DNA of 64,000 nucleotides from Skermania sp. ID1734 (GCF_007489285.1 NZ_VLIY01000007.1:1-64000); one strand, 5' to 3'. Positions 8,033 to 15,872 are shown, numbered from the stretch's first letter. Made by a program: numbers and translations. Notes: generated by a model from the letters alone, not told the origin.

Positions 8033-9387
8033 GCGCACACGGTGTGGTGAATCCCGCCACTGAAGAGGTCATTGGAACCGTCGATCTTTGTGACGCGGCT
8101 TCAACCGATGCCGCAATCGAGCGCTCGCACAAAGCGTTTTCCGCCTGGCGAGCAGTGTCGCCCGGTGATCGAGCGCGATTGTTGCGCCGGTTCGCCGAGG
8201 GTGTGGATGCGAACCTCGAGGAGTTGGCGCAGCTCGAGGTGGCCAACTCTGGACACACCATCAGCAACGCGCGGTGGGAGGCCGGCAACGTCCGGGACGT
8301 GCTGAACTACTACGCCGCCGCACCGGAACGGCTTATCGGCCAGCAGATCCCGGTGCCTGGCGGTGTGGATGTCACCTTCCACGAACCGCTCGGCGTGGTG
8401 GGTGTGATCGTGCCATGGAACTTTCCGATGCCCATCGCGGGCTGGGGGTTCGCGCCGGCACTAGCGGCGGGCAACACGGTAGTGCTGAAGCCTGCCGAAC
8501 TGACTCCGTTGACGGCCATTCGCATCGGCGAAATAGCCAGGGAAGCAGGCATTCCCGAGGACGTACTCCAGATCCTGCCCGGCCGCGGTGCCGTCGTCGG
8601 ACAACGCTTCGTCGATCATCCGCTGGTGCGCAAGATCGTGTTCACCGGTTCCACGGCGGTGGGCAAGCAGGTGATGGCGGGATGCGCCGCCCACGTCAAA
8701 AGGGTGACCCTGGAACTCGGCGGCAAGAACGCCAATATCATCTTTGCCGACGCTGACCTCGAGCGCGCGGCCGCGACCGCGCCCTATGGCGTCTTCGACA
8801 ACGCCGGCCAGGACTGCTGCGCACGCAGCCGAATCCTCGTGCAGCGCAGCGTTTTCGATCGGTTCCTGGAACTGTTCGAGCCTGCCGTGAACGGGGTCGT
8901 AGTGGGCGACCCGGCGGCGGAAGCGACGGAGATGGGTCCCTTGATCTCCGCCGAACACCGCAGCCGGGTGGCTGGGTACCTTAACGAAACCACCGTGGCT
9001 TTTCAGGGCGACTGTCCGGACGGGCCCGGGTTCTGGTTTCCGCCCACTGTGGTGCTGCCAGCATCCAACTCCGAGCGCGTGGTCACCGAGGAGGTGTTCG
9101 GTCCGATCGTCACAGTCACCGCGTTCGACGACGAATCCGACGCGATCGCACTGGCAAACGACACGGAATATGGCCTGTCCGGATCGATCTGGACCACCAA
9201 CGTCGGCCGTGCCTTGCGCGTCGCCCGGGCCGTGGAGGCGGGGAATCTTTCGGTGAACTCGCACTCCTCGGTGCGGTACTGGACGCCGTTCGGCGGCGTC
9301 AAGCAATCGGGGCTCGGACGCGAACTGGGCCCCGACGCACTCCACGCGTTCACCGAAACGAAGAACGTCTTCATCGCGACCGACTAA
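8029..9387 (+). CDS. NAD(P)-dependent aldehyde dehydrogenase (AldC-like)
   Basis: The 452-residue protein is a full-length ALDH-superfamily enzyme. It has VVPWNFPMPIAGWGFAPALA with the conserved Asn of the active site, the NAD-binding FTGSTAVGKQVM, the general base in LELGGKN, and the nucleophile in NAGQDCCARSR (Cys263). It oxidises an aldehyde to an acid in the cytoplasm. In this unit the likely substrate is a gamma-glutamyl-aminoaldehyde or gamma-aminobutyraldehyde, which is an inference from neighbours. The ATG at 8029 was chosen because it forms the ATGA overlap with the amidotransferase stop; an upstream in-frame ATG lies within that gene. Confidence 0.88.
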   Translation: MSAHGVVNPATEEVIGTVDLCDAASTDAAIERSHKAFSAWRAVSPGDRARLLRRFAEGVDANLEELAQLEVANSGHTISNARWEAGNVRDVLNYYAAAPERLIGQQIPVPGGVDVTFHEPLGVVGVIVPWNFPMPIAGWGFAPALAAGNTVVLKPAELTPLTAIRIGEIAREAGIPEDVLQILPGRGAVVGQRFVDHPLVRKIVFTGSTAVGKQVMAGCAAHVKRVTLELGGKNANIIFADADLERAAATAPYGVFDNAGQDCCARSRILVQRSVFDRFLELFEPAVNGVVVGDPAAEATEMGPLISAEHRSRVAGYLNETTVAFQGDCPDGPGFWFPPTVVLPASNSERVVTEEVFGPIVTVTAFDDESDAIALANDTEYGLSGSIWTTNVGRALRVARAVEAGNLSVNSHSSVRYWTPFGGVKQSGLGRELGPDALHAFTETKNVFIATD

Positions 9388-9396
9388 GGAGATGCA

Positions 9397-10161
9397 GTGC
9401 AACGCTTAACGGGTCGGGTGGCGGTGGTCACCGGCGGTGGCAGCGGAATCGGCTTGGCATCGGTGCGCCGGCTCGCCTCCGAAGGAGCCGTCGTGGTGGT
9501 GGCGGACATCGATCCGGTGGCGGGTGAGGCCGCCGCGGCCGAGGTCGGCGGTGATTTCGTTGCCGTAGACGTCACCGATTCCGACGCCGTGGCCGACCTT
9601 TTCGCCGGAACGGCGGATCGGCACGGCAGCGTCGACATCGCGTTCAACAATGCGGGAATCTCGCCGCCGGATGATGATTCGATTCTCGAAACGGGAATCG
9701 ACGCGTGGCGCAAGGTGCAAGAGGTCAATCTGACGTCGGTGTACCTGTGCTGCAAGCATGTTCTCCCGCACATGCAGCGCCAGGGCAAGGGATCGATCAT
9801 CAACACTGCGTCGTTCGTGGCGGTGCTCGGCGCGGCCACGTCGCAAATTTCCTACACCGCGTCCAAGGGCGGCGTGCTGGCGATGAGCCGGGAACTCGGC
9901 GTTCAGTTCGCGCGCGAGGGCATCAGAGTCAACGCGTTGTGCCCGGGTCCGGTGAATACACCGCTGCTGCAGGAACTTTTCGCGAAAGATCCCGAGCGGG
10001 CCGCGCGACGGCTCGTGCACATCCCGATGGGTCGCTTCGCCAATCCGGAGGAGATCGCCGCGGCCGTCGCCTTTCTCGCCAGCGACGACTCGTCATTCAT
10101 CACCGCGTCCCAATTCTTAGTCGACGGCGGGATCTCGGGGGCCTATGTGACGCCGCTCTAG
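9397..10161 (+). CDS. Short-chain dehydrogenase/reductase, classical type
   Basis: The 254-residue protein has the Rossmann nucleotide site VVTGGGSGIG near residue 10, NNAG in AFNNAGIS, and the catalytic Ser139, Tyr153 and Lys157 (ISYTASKGG). An Asp at the end of beta2 (VVVADIDP) points to NAD(H) rather than NADP(H). The C-terminus ends SQFLVDGGISGAYVTPL, typical of SDR tetramers. It follows the aldehyde dehydrogenase by nine bases, with AAGGAGATG as ribosome binding site before its GTG. Its role in the amine pathway is not shown by sequence; a beta-hydroxyacid or alcohol intermediate is possible. It converges with the ECF transporter genes three bases downstream. Confidence 0.85.
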   Translation: MQRLTGRVAVVTGGGSGIGLASVRRLASEGAVVVVADIDPVAGEAAAAEVGGDFVAVDVTDSDAVADLFAGTADRHGSVDIAFNNAGISPPDDDSILETGIDAWRKVQEVNLTSVYLCCKHVLPHMQRQGKGSIINTASFVAVLGAATSQISYTASKGGVLAMSRELGVQFAREGIRVNALCPGPVNTPLLQELFAKDPERAARRLVHIPMGRFANPEEIAAAVAFLASDDSSFITASQFLVDGGISGAYVTPL

Positions 10162-10164
10162 CGG

Positions 10165-10902
10165 CTACACCAGAACCTGCAGCAACGACCCGGCCACACA
10201 GATCGCGGCCACAAGCACCGCCGCCGTAGCGTCGGGTCGTCCCGGCCGCGTCGGATGCGCCGTGAGTTGACCGGTCCCACCGCGGGCGGTGATCGCCTCG
10301 CCGAGCTCACTGGCCCGGCGCATCGACACCGACATCACGGCGGTGATCAGGTCGATGAGCGAGTTGTCACGCGGGCCGTGCGGATGCCCGCCTTTCGGTC
10401 GTAACCGACGCGCCGCCTTGAGGATTCGCATTTCCTCGATGAGCAGCGGCAGACTGCGCAGGCACAGGGCCACGGCCACCGCCCACTCGTCGATAGGCAG
10501 CCGGAGCCGCCGCAGCGGCGCGCCGAGCGTGGCCAGTGCCGGCGCCACCTCGTTGAGCGGCGTCGTCCAGGCAATGAGCATCGAGATGCCCAGCAACAAG
10601 AATCCCAGCAGCACAAGCTGGAGGTAGCTGACCACCGCACCCAGGCCCACCGGAACGACCAATCCGAATGCGATAGCGAGCAGTCCCCAGAACCACCAGG
10701 GAGGCCGCGGTATCGCGCTGAGCGGCACCCGGGCCAGTGCGGCGGTGCCGACCAGGAACGCCGTCACCAAACCGAGAACCGGCCAGGACGGTGCGTACAT
10801 CAGCAATATGCTCAGCGCGAGGACGGAGACGATCTTGGTTCCCGCCCACAGCCGGTGCACCGACGTGTCAGCCGGGATGCGGCGAAGCAGGACCATTTTC
10901 AC
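10165..10902 (-). CDS. ECF-transporter T component (EcfT/CbiQ family)
   Basis: The 245-residue membrane protein has about five hydrophobic segments and, in its C-terminal half, the paired coupling helices of EcfT proteins with Ala-Arg-X motifs (KAARRLRPKGG and the later SMRRASELGEAITARGGTG). EcfT links the two ATPases to a substrate-binding S protein for vitamin or metal uptake. The start is the GTG at 10900-10902, which overlaps the TGA of the upstream ATPase gene (GTGA), so the two are coupled. An in-frame ATG two codons on is the alternative. The pair matches what I recall as Rv2325c-Rv2326c; the transported substrate is unknown. Confidence 0.82.
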   Translation of the reverse strand: MKMVLLRRIPADTSVHRLWAGTKIVSVLALSILLMYAPSWPVLGLVTAFLVGTAALARVPLSAIPRPPWWFWGLLAIAFGLVVPVGLGAVVSYLQLVLLGFLLLGISMLIAWTTPLNEVAPALATLGAPLRRLRLPIDEWAVAVALCLRSLPLLIEEMRILKAARRLRPKGGHPHGPRDNSLIDLITAVMSVSMRRASELGEAITARGGTGQLTAHPTRPGRPDATAAVLVAAICVAGSLLQVLV

Positions 10903-12902
10903 CGCGGACCACCTCCCACGAGGTCGGGCTGGGCTATCCGGCCGTCGGCGAGCCGGATGATCCGGTTGCACAACACGTCGGCGCCCTCGGTGTCATGGGA
11001 GATCACGACGATCGTGAAGCCGCGGCGCCGAAGCTGGGCAAGCAGTTCGATGATTTCGCGCCGTCCCCGCGGATCCAGTCCGGCCAGCGGTTCGTCGAGC
11101 ACCATCAGTCGCGGCTTGCTGGCCAGAATCGCCGCGAGCAGCAACCGGCGCGCCTGTCCGCCACTGAGTTCGTCGATCGAACGTCCCGCCATCGCTCGGT
11201 CCAGCCCCACCGAATCCAATGCGCGCCCCACCCCGCCCGAACCGACGGATGGGCCTCCCCAGGACCGGATCTCGGCGCCCACGGTGGCCCGATGCAGTTG
11301 CAGCCGCGAATGCTGAAAAGCCAGACCAACCTGCCCGACCTGCGATGTCGTCGGTTTGCCGTCGAGTTCGCAGGTGCCCGAGGACGGTGCCATGAGCCCC
11401 GCCATCAGCCAAGCCAAGGTCGATTTACCCGATCCGTTGCCGCCGACTATCAGCACCGCGTCACCACGGTTGACGGTCAGATCGATGCCGTGCAGCGCTT
11501 CGGTCGCCCACGGCGTGCCTTCGAGGTAGGTGTGTCGTACCCCGGACAGTTGCAGCAGCGGCGGCCCCGGCGGATGGTCGGGTACTGGCGAGATGGCCGG
11601 TTGGACCCACTCCGGCACCTGCGGGACTATTCGTCCCGCTTGCAGGTGCACCACTCGATCGGCCTCGGCGGCCTCGGACTCCTGATGGGTTATCAGCACC
11701 ACCGCCATCTGGTGCCGTTTCGGCAAATCGGCGAGCAGGGCCACCAGATCGTTGCGGCCGGCCGGGTCGACCATCGAGGTTGCCTCGTCGGCGATCAACA
11801 GTCGGGGCTCGCGGGCGAGCGCGGCCGCCACCGCCAGGCGTTGTTGCTGACCGCCCGACAGCGAATTTGTCTCGCGCGCTTCCAGCCCGGCCAGCCCAAC
11901 CTCGGCGAGCTTGGCCGCCACGTCGACGTGCTGGCTCTTCGGCAAGCCCCACACCACATCGTCGGCGACAAGAACGCCCAAAATCTGGCTCTCGGGTCGC
12001 TGCAGGATCACCGCCGTACCGCCGCGCTGGCCTAGCCCGGCTGAACCGGGCCGATCGGCAGTTCCCGTGGTGGGTGGCCGACCGGCGAGTATGCGGGCCA
12101 GCGTCGACTTGCCGGAGCCGTTGTGCCCGACAACCGCGACGAACTCGCCGGGACAGATGGCCAGGTCAATATTTTGCAGCGCCTCCGCGCGGGCGCCCGG
12201 ATAGCGGTAGCTGACGTCGGTCAACCGCACCGGCACGGGATCGACGGAGCGCGGATCCGGCGGTGCGTCGAGCCTGTCGGTCGCGGGCAGCCAGGCCAAC
12301 CTGTCGAGTACGGCGCCGAGGATGAACCAGGAAAACACCGCACCCACAATCACGCTGATGCAGACGGAGACCCCCAGCCAAAACCACCAGTAGTGCAGGA
12401 TCCCGGCGACCATGCCCTCGAACCAGTCAGCCGCCGGACGGAGGAACTGTGCCCGGCTGGCGAGCTTGCGCAGTCCGGCCGCGGTGTTACGGACCGTGGC
12501 GAAAAACAACTCGCGGGAGGAGGCCAGAATGAGCAAAAGAGCGATCGACGCTAGCGCGCTGGCGAGTCCGGCAGCTATCGAGTAGACCAAAACCGTTGGC
12601 AGGCCGCGTTTTCGACGTTTGACGTCGCCCACGATGCCGCCCAGTACGGCGCAGGAGATGACGCCCAGGCTGACGGTGAGGCCGCCGGCGATGAACGCGA
12701 CCATGCTGGCCGATATGGTGGCCGCCAGCAGGGCCCGCGGACGGTGCCGCTGGACGATGACTGCCATCGGAATTGCCGCGAGCAGCTGCAGGCCGCCCGC
12801 GAACGGAATGATCGAGGCGAGCACCGACAAGGCGATGGTGACGCCGCCGAGCACGGCGCCGGTCGCCAGCTCAATCGGGCGCAGCGGTCCAGTGGTGCTC
12901 AC
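10899..12902 (-). CDS. Fused ECF S-component-like membrane region plus two ATPase domains
   Basis: The 667-residue protein begins with about 210 residues of hydrophobic segments that look like an S component or DUF2232-type region. Two ABC ATPase domains follow. Walker A motifs are GHNGSGKST (about 257-265) and GGNGSGKST (about 485-493), with signature motifs LSGGQQQRL and LSGGQARRL and Walker B LLIADEATS and LMVLDEPLA. Both sites look competent apart from EA in place of EP in the first Walker B. Fusion of the membrane S-like part with both ATPases in one chain is unusual among ECF systems but is known in mycobacteria. Vitamin or cobalt/nickel uptake are possibilities; nothing in the sequence decides. 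Confidence 0.82.
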   Translation of the reverse strand: MSTTGPLRPIELATGAVLGGVTIALSVLASIIPFAGGLQLLAAIPMAVIVQRHRPRALLAATISASMVAFIAGGLTVSLGVISCAVLGGIVGDVKRRKRGLPTVLVYSIAAGLASALASIALLLILASSRELFFATVRNTAAGLRKLASRAQFLRPAADWFEGMVAGILHYWWFWLGVSVCISVIVGAVFSWFILGAVLDRLAWLPATDRLDAPPDPRSVDPVPVRLTDVSYRYPGARAEALQNIDLAICPGEFVAVVGHNGSGKSTLARILAGRPPTTGTADRPGSAGLGQRGGTAVILQRPESQILGVLVADDVVWGLPKSQHVDVAAKLAEVGLAGLEARETNSLSGGQQQRLAVAAALAREPRLLIADEATSMVDPAGRNDLVALLADLPKRHQMAVVLITHQESEAAEADRVVHLQAGRIVPQVPEWVQPAISPVPDHPPGPPLLQLSGVRHTYLEGTPWATEALHGIDLTVNRGDAVLIVGGNGSGKSTLAWLMAGLMAPSSGTCELDGKPTTSQVGQVGLAFQHSRLQLHRATVGAEIRSWGGPSVGSGGVGRALDSVGLDRAMAGRSIDELSGGQARRLLLAAILASKPRLMVLDEPLAGLDPRGRREIIELLAQLRRRGFTIVVISHDTEGADVLCNRIIRLADGRIAQPDLVGGGPR

Positions 12903-12940
12903 GGGTCCAGTGTGCCAGCCGGGTTCGGCAGCTTGTATTC

Positions 12941-12961
12941 ATGCGCATGTACGCATATGTT
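12941..12961 (+). promoter_or_regulatory. Operator-like palindrome fused to a leaderless -10 box of the CDF exporter
   Basis: ATGCGCATGTACGCAT (12941-12956) has 5-bp arms ATGCG/CGCAT. Its last T starts TATGTT (12956-12961), a TANNNT -10 box that ends six bases before the GTG at 12968. A repressor bound here would block the promoter. Metal-sensing ArsR/SmtB repressors commonly control CDF genes in this way, but the regulator is not in the window. Confidence 0.5.
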
Positions 12962-12967
12962 GTGTGC

Positions 12968-13882
12968 GTGGGACACGACCATTCGCACGCCGTTATGCCG
13001 TCCAGCGCATCTGGTCGGCACGTGAAGCGACTCGGGGCCGCGTTCGGCATCGGCATGGCCTTCATGGTGCTGGAATTCGTCATCGCGGCGCTGACGTCCT
13101 CGTTAGCGTTGCTCTCCGATGCTGGACACATGCTGACCGACGTCGTCGGACTGGCGATGGCGCTGAGCGCGATCATGCTGGCTAAGCGCAGTGGCCCCAC
13201 CCATACCCGCACCTTCGGCTACTACCGCGCCGAGGTGCTGGCGGCACTGGCCAACGCGATCCTGCTCTTCGCGGTGGCGGCATACGTCCTGTATGAGGCG
13301 ATCCGCCGGATAGCCGAGCCGCCCGAGGTGCCGGGCATCCCGGTGCTCATCGTCGGTGGCGCCGCGCTGGTTGCCAATATCGTGTGCTTCCTGCTGCTGC
13401 GCGCGGGCGCGCAGGAGAGTCTCAATGTGCGCGGGGCGTACCTGGAGGTCCTTGCCGACCTGGTGGGTTCTGTCGGTGTCTTGATATCCGCGCTGATCAC
13501 GATCACCACCGGTTGGCGGTATGCCGACATGATCATCGGTGTCGCGATCGGGCTGTGGGTGCTGCCGCGGACGTACACGCTCGCGCGGCGCTCGTTGCGG
13601 ATCCTGTTTCAGCACAGCCCGGAAGGTCTCGACGTTGAATCGGTCGCCCTGGCGTTGGGGGCGTTGCCGGGAGTGGCCGATGTGCACGATCTGCACGTCT
13701 GGACGCTGACGTCCGGGATGGAAGTCGCCTCCGCACATCTCACTATGCACATAGGCGCGCGGCAGGAAGACGTCTTGCGGGGGGCCCAGCAATTGCTCGC
13801 GGTGGACTACCACATCTCCCACGCCACCCTGCAGGTCGAGGGGGCAGAAGCGGCGCGGCGGTGCGGGGAGTTGTCGTGGTGA
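12968..13882 (+). CDS. Cation diffusion facilitator (CDF) family metal exporter
   Basis: The 304-residue protein begins MGHDHSH, a His-rich N-terminus. It has six hydrophobic segments and a cytoplasmic domain with DVHDLHVWTLTSG, typical of CDF proteins that exchange Zn, Cd, Co or Fe for protons at the inner membrane. The transport site in segment II is SDAGHMLTD with His54 and Asp58. In segment V the usual His-x3-Asp reads GAYLEVLADLVGS, so the first ligand is Glu160 with Asp164. That change could alter metal preference. The GTG at 12968 was chosen from the His-rich start and the -10 box spacing; an ATG at 12941 would lie in the operator. Confidence 0.88.
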   Translation: MGHDHSHAVMPSSASGRHVKRLGAAFGIGMAFMVLEFVIAALTSSLALLSDAGHMLTDVVGLAMALSAIMLAKRSGPTHTRTFGYYRAEVLAALANAILLFAVAAYVLYEAIRRIAEPPEVPGIPVLIVGGAALVANIVCFLLLRAGAQESLNVRGAYLEVLADLVGSVGVLISALITITTGWRYADMIIGVAIGLWVLPRTYTLARRSLRILFQHSPEGLDVESVALALGALPGVADVHDLHVWTLTSGMEVASAHLTMHIGARQEDVLRGAQQLLAVDYHISHATLQVEGAEAARRCGELSW

Positions 13883-13889
13883 GCGCTGG

Positions 13890-13937
13890 GCCCGCCTACT
13901 CGGTGATCACGGAGCCCGCCTACTCGGTGATCACGAT
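13890..13937. repeat. Tandem duplication, 24-bp period
   Basis: GCCCGCCTACTCGGTGATC and the following ACG occur at 13890-13911 and again at 13914-13935, so two 24-bp units lie head to tail. The second unit supplies the outer end (CGGTGATCACG) of the long inverted repeat that encloses the next gene. Confidence 0.85.
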
Positions 13938-13986
13938 TGAATGGTCGAGTTTCGGGGCCTTACAGCGACCATTTGTTCGGGGTCGG
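13925..13986 (+). repeat. Left copy of a ~62-bp inverted repeat flanking the DUF559-type gene
   Basis: This stretch matches the reverse complement of 14985-15049 over about 60 bases with roughly one mismatch in six. Shared blocks are TGATCACGATTGA, TGGTCG, GTTTCGG, GCGACCAT and TGTTCGG. Inside it, TGGTCG (13942-13947) and CGACCA (13966-13971) can pair as a hairpin. The two copies face each other across one gene, as in a small mobile element or a cassette. Alignment was made by eye. Confidence 0.8.
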
Positions 13987-14012
13987 CTATCCACAAGCGC
14001 GAGTTATCCACA
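13987..14012 (+). other. Two DnaA-box-like nonamers
   Basis: CTATCCACA (13987-13995) and TTATCCACA (14004-14012) lie in the same orientation, 17 bp apart, between the left inverted repeat and the start of the DUF559-type gene. The second is the E. coli DnaA consensus. Two boxes do not make an origin; DnaA control of the gene or of the element is only a possibility. Confidence 0.4.
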
Positions 14013-14064
14013 GATTCCGATTTGACGGGTTTTCCTGGAACTGCGGGCGCACCAGTATTCGGCT

Positions 14065-14976
14065 GTGCCGAAAAATATCCCGCTGCCCCCGCAACTGTCG
14101 TTGTTGTTCGACGCGCACGGCGACGTGTTGACCACAGCGCAGCTCACCGCCGTCGTATCCCGTAGTGTGCTGCGGCGCCTGGTTCGGCAGGGGAAGTTGA
14201 CGCCGCTGTGGCATGGGCTCTATTGCCGATGTGAACCGACCGTCGCGACCAAGCTGGCGGGACTGGATGTGCTCTACGGCGTACCTGTCGTCCCGGCTCT
14301 CGGTACAGCCGCCGGCATTCATGGATTCGATACGGAGCGGACGTCGGCGATCCACATTCTCGATCCGCGCAATCGCCACGTACACGGATACGGTGGACTG
14401 GTCGTTCACCAGCGACTCGGCGCTCCGCTGGTGAATGTAGAGGGTCGGCTGGTGACGGCACCGGCGTGGACAGCAGTCGAGGTCGCCCGCGAGCTGCCGC
14501 GCCCACGCTCGCTGGCGACACTCGACGCCGCCTTGCATGTGGGGGCATGCACTCTTGTCGACCTGCGCATCGCAGCGGACGAGCAATCCGGTCGGCGCGG
14601 CATTTGCCACGTTCGAGAACTCATCGAAGTTGCCGATGGCGGGGCCGACTCGCCGATGGAATCCGAGGCTCGCCTCGTCCTTCTTGACGCAGGATTGCCG
14701 CGGCCGACATTGCAGCTGCCCATTCTCGACCGCTCCGGGTATGCCCGCTACTTTCTCGACTTTGGTTGGGAAGAAGCGCTTCTCGGCGGTGAGTATGACA
14801 GTGACGAGTTCCATAGCGGGCCGTTGGCGCTGCGCCGTGATCGGGCGCGGATCGGATGGTTACAGGATCAAGGGTGGTTGATCGTGCCGATCACGGCTGA
14901 CGACGTCCGTCGACGCCCAGATGAATTGGTCGCCCGGTTCCGGCGCCACCTGATCGCCCGGTTGCCGGCAGCCTGA
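14065..14976 (+). CDS. AbiEi-like / DUF559 (Vsr-type nuclease fold) protein within an inverted-repeat cassette
   Basis: The 303-residue protein starts on GTG. Its first 70 residues (LSLLFDAHGDVLTTAQLTA..., RRLVRQGKLTPLWHGLYC) resemble the winged-helix start of AbiEi-like antitoxin/DUF559 proteins. The last 100 residues fit the DUF559 nuclease fold: MESEARLVLLDAGLPRP, then ARYFLDFGWEEALLGGEYDS and a closing GWLIVPITADDVRR. The possible metal residues are the Glu near 197, Asp in YFLDFGW and Glu in GGEYDS, but this is read by analogy. Function is unknown; defence, toxin-antitoxin and DNA mobility roles have all been suggested for the family. The flanking inverted repeat and two DnaA-like boxes suggest transfer as a unit. 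Confidence 0.75.
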   Translation: MPKNIPLPPQLSLLFDAHGDVLTTAQLTAVVSRSVLRRLVRQGKLTPLWHGLYCRCEPTVATKLAGLDVLYGVPVVPALGTAAGIHGFDTERTSAIHILDPRNRHVHGYGGLVVHQRLGAPLVNVEGRLVTAPAWTAVEVARELPRPRSLATLDAALHVGACTLVDLRIAADEQSGRRGICHVRELIEVADGGADSPMESEARLVLLDAGLPRPTLQLPILDRSGYARYFLDFGWEEALLGGEYDSDEFHSGPLALRRDRARIGWLQDQGWLIVPITADDVRRRPDELVARFRRHLIARLPAA

Positions 14977-14984
14977 CCTTCCCC

Positions 14985-15049
14985 GGCGTGACACCGAACA
15001 GATGGTCGCATTTTGGCGCCGAAACGCGACCAGTCAATCGTGATCAGCG
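14985..15049 (-). repeat. Right copy of the ~62-bp inverted repeat
   Basis: This is the partner of 13925-13986 in opposite orientation. It also folds on itself: TGGTCGC (15003-15009) and GCGACCA (15026-15032) enclose TTT, GGCGCC and AAA in symmetric order, giving a nearly perfect 30-nt hairpin that could act as a terminator or as a recognition structure. It begins 8 bp after the stop of the enclosed gene. Confidence 0.8.
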
Positions 15050-15068
15050 GGAAAGGGGGTGAGCGCTG

Positions 15069-15872
15069 TCAGTGCCGGTGCCGGGCGAGCGAGTAGCGGT
15101 TTACACCCTTCGCGACGGTCCGGAAGTGGGTGGTGAGGCGGTTGTCCTCATCGATCACATGGAACGCGACCGCCGGGAGTGGACCGTGATCGACGGTCGG
15201 GGTGCCGTTGGTGCCGCCGTCTGCGCCGCCCTCCCATTCCGGCCCGAGCACCGAGGCGACACTCGGTGCCACGATCACCAGCTTGCCCGCGAACGTGGTC
15301 ACCGCGGAGGTGTGCGCGTGGCCGCACAATATTGCCCGCACCCGGTCGTCGGTGCCGACAAGCTCGGCGAATTCGTCGACCTCGGTGAGCCGGATCGGGT
15401 CGATGATCGGACTGAACAATCGAATCGGCGGATGATGCAATCCGATGAGAATGTTTGCGTCGCTGGGCGCCTCATCGAGAACGCCGCGCAGCCAGCTCAG
15501 GGTGTCTGGCGCGAGAACACCGTGCGACTCGCCGGGAATTGACGAATCGCACAGGACGATAATGCAATTCCCGACCACATGCGCAGAATTGATGGGCCCC
15601 ACACCCTCCTCGTCGAAGAGGAATTTGCGGAAATTGCTGCGGTCGTCGTGGTTTCCTGGACACATGAACACCGGAATGTCGGACTGCAGGAGGTCTCGTG
15701 CCGCCCGGTATTCCAGTTCGGTGCCGTGGTCGGCAACGTCACCGGTTACGACGATTGCGTCGATGTGACCCGGCAACCGGTTGAGGTAGGTCATTACTCG
15801 CGCCAGCCGCTTTGTGCTGCGATTGTGCGCACCGTCGATGTGGGTGTCACTCAGATGGGCAATTATTGCCAC
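15069..15872 (-). CDS. Calcineurin-like metallophosphoesterase (CpdA / Rv0805-like)
   Basis: The 267-residue protein has the five metal-binding blocks of class III phosphodiesterases in order: LSDTHIDG (Asp9, His11), VVTGDVADHG, CPGNHDDRSNF, GLHHPP and CGHAHTS. Such enzymes bind two metal ions and cleave phosphodiesters; several homologues hydrolyse cyclic nucleotides. Which substrate is used here is not shown. A GTG start at 15870-15872 gives MAIIAHLSDTH, which matches the family start. It is divergent from the monoacylglycerol lipase across 207 bp, in which TAATC (15913-15917) and GATTA (15927-15931) form a weak inverted pair. It ends just after the right copy of the inverted repeat. Confidence 0.85.
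   Translation of the reverse strand: MAIIAHLSDTHIDGAHNRSTKRLARVMTYLNRLPGHIDAIVVTGDVADHGTELEYRAARDLLQSDIPVFMCPGNHDDRSNFRKFLFDEEGVGPINSAHVVGNCIIVLCDSSIPGESHGVLAPDTLSWLRGVLDEAPSDANILIGLHHPPIRLFSPIIDPIRLTEVDEFAELVGTDDRVRAILCGHAHTSAVTTFAGKLVIVAPSVASVLGPEWEGGADGGTNGTPTVDHGPLPAVAFHVIDEDNRLTTHFRTVAKGVNRYSLARHRH

Noticed and set aside
10737-12035. Plus-strand open frame of about 430 codons opposite the ECF ATPase gene
   Set aside because: Antisense to well-conserved Walker and signature motifs; no recognisable protein pattern.
13987-14012. Replication origin at the two DnaA-like boxes
   Set aside because: Only two boxes, no AT-rich unwinding region, and no dnaA, dnaN or rep gene nearby.
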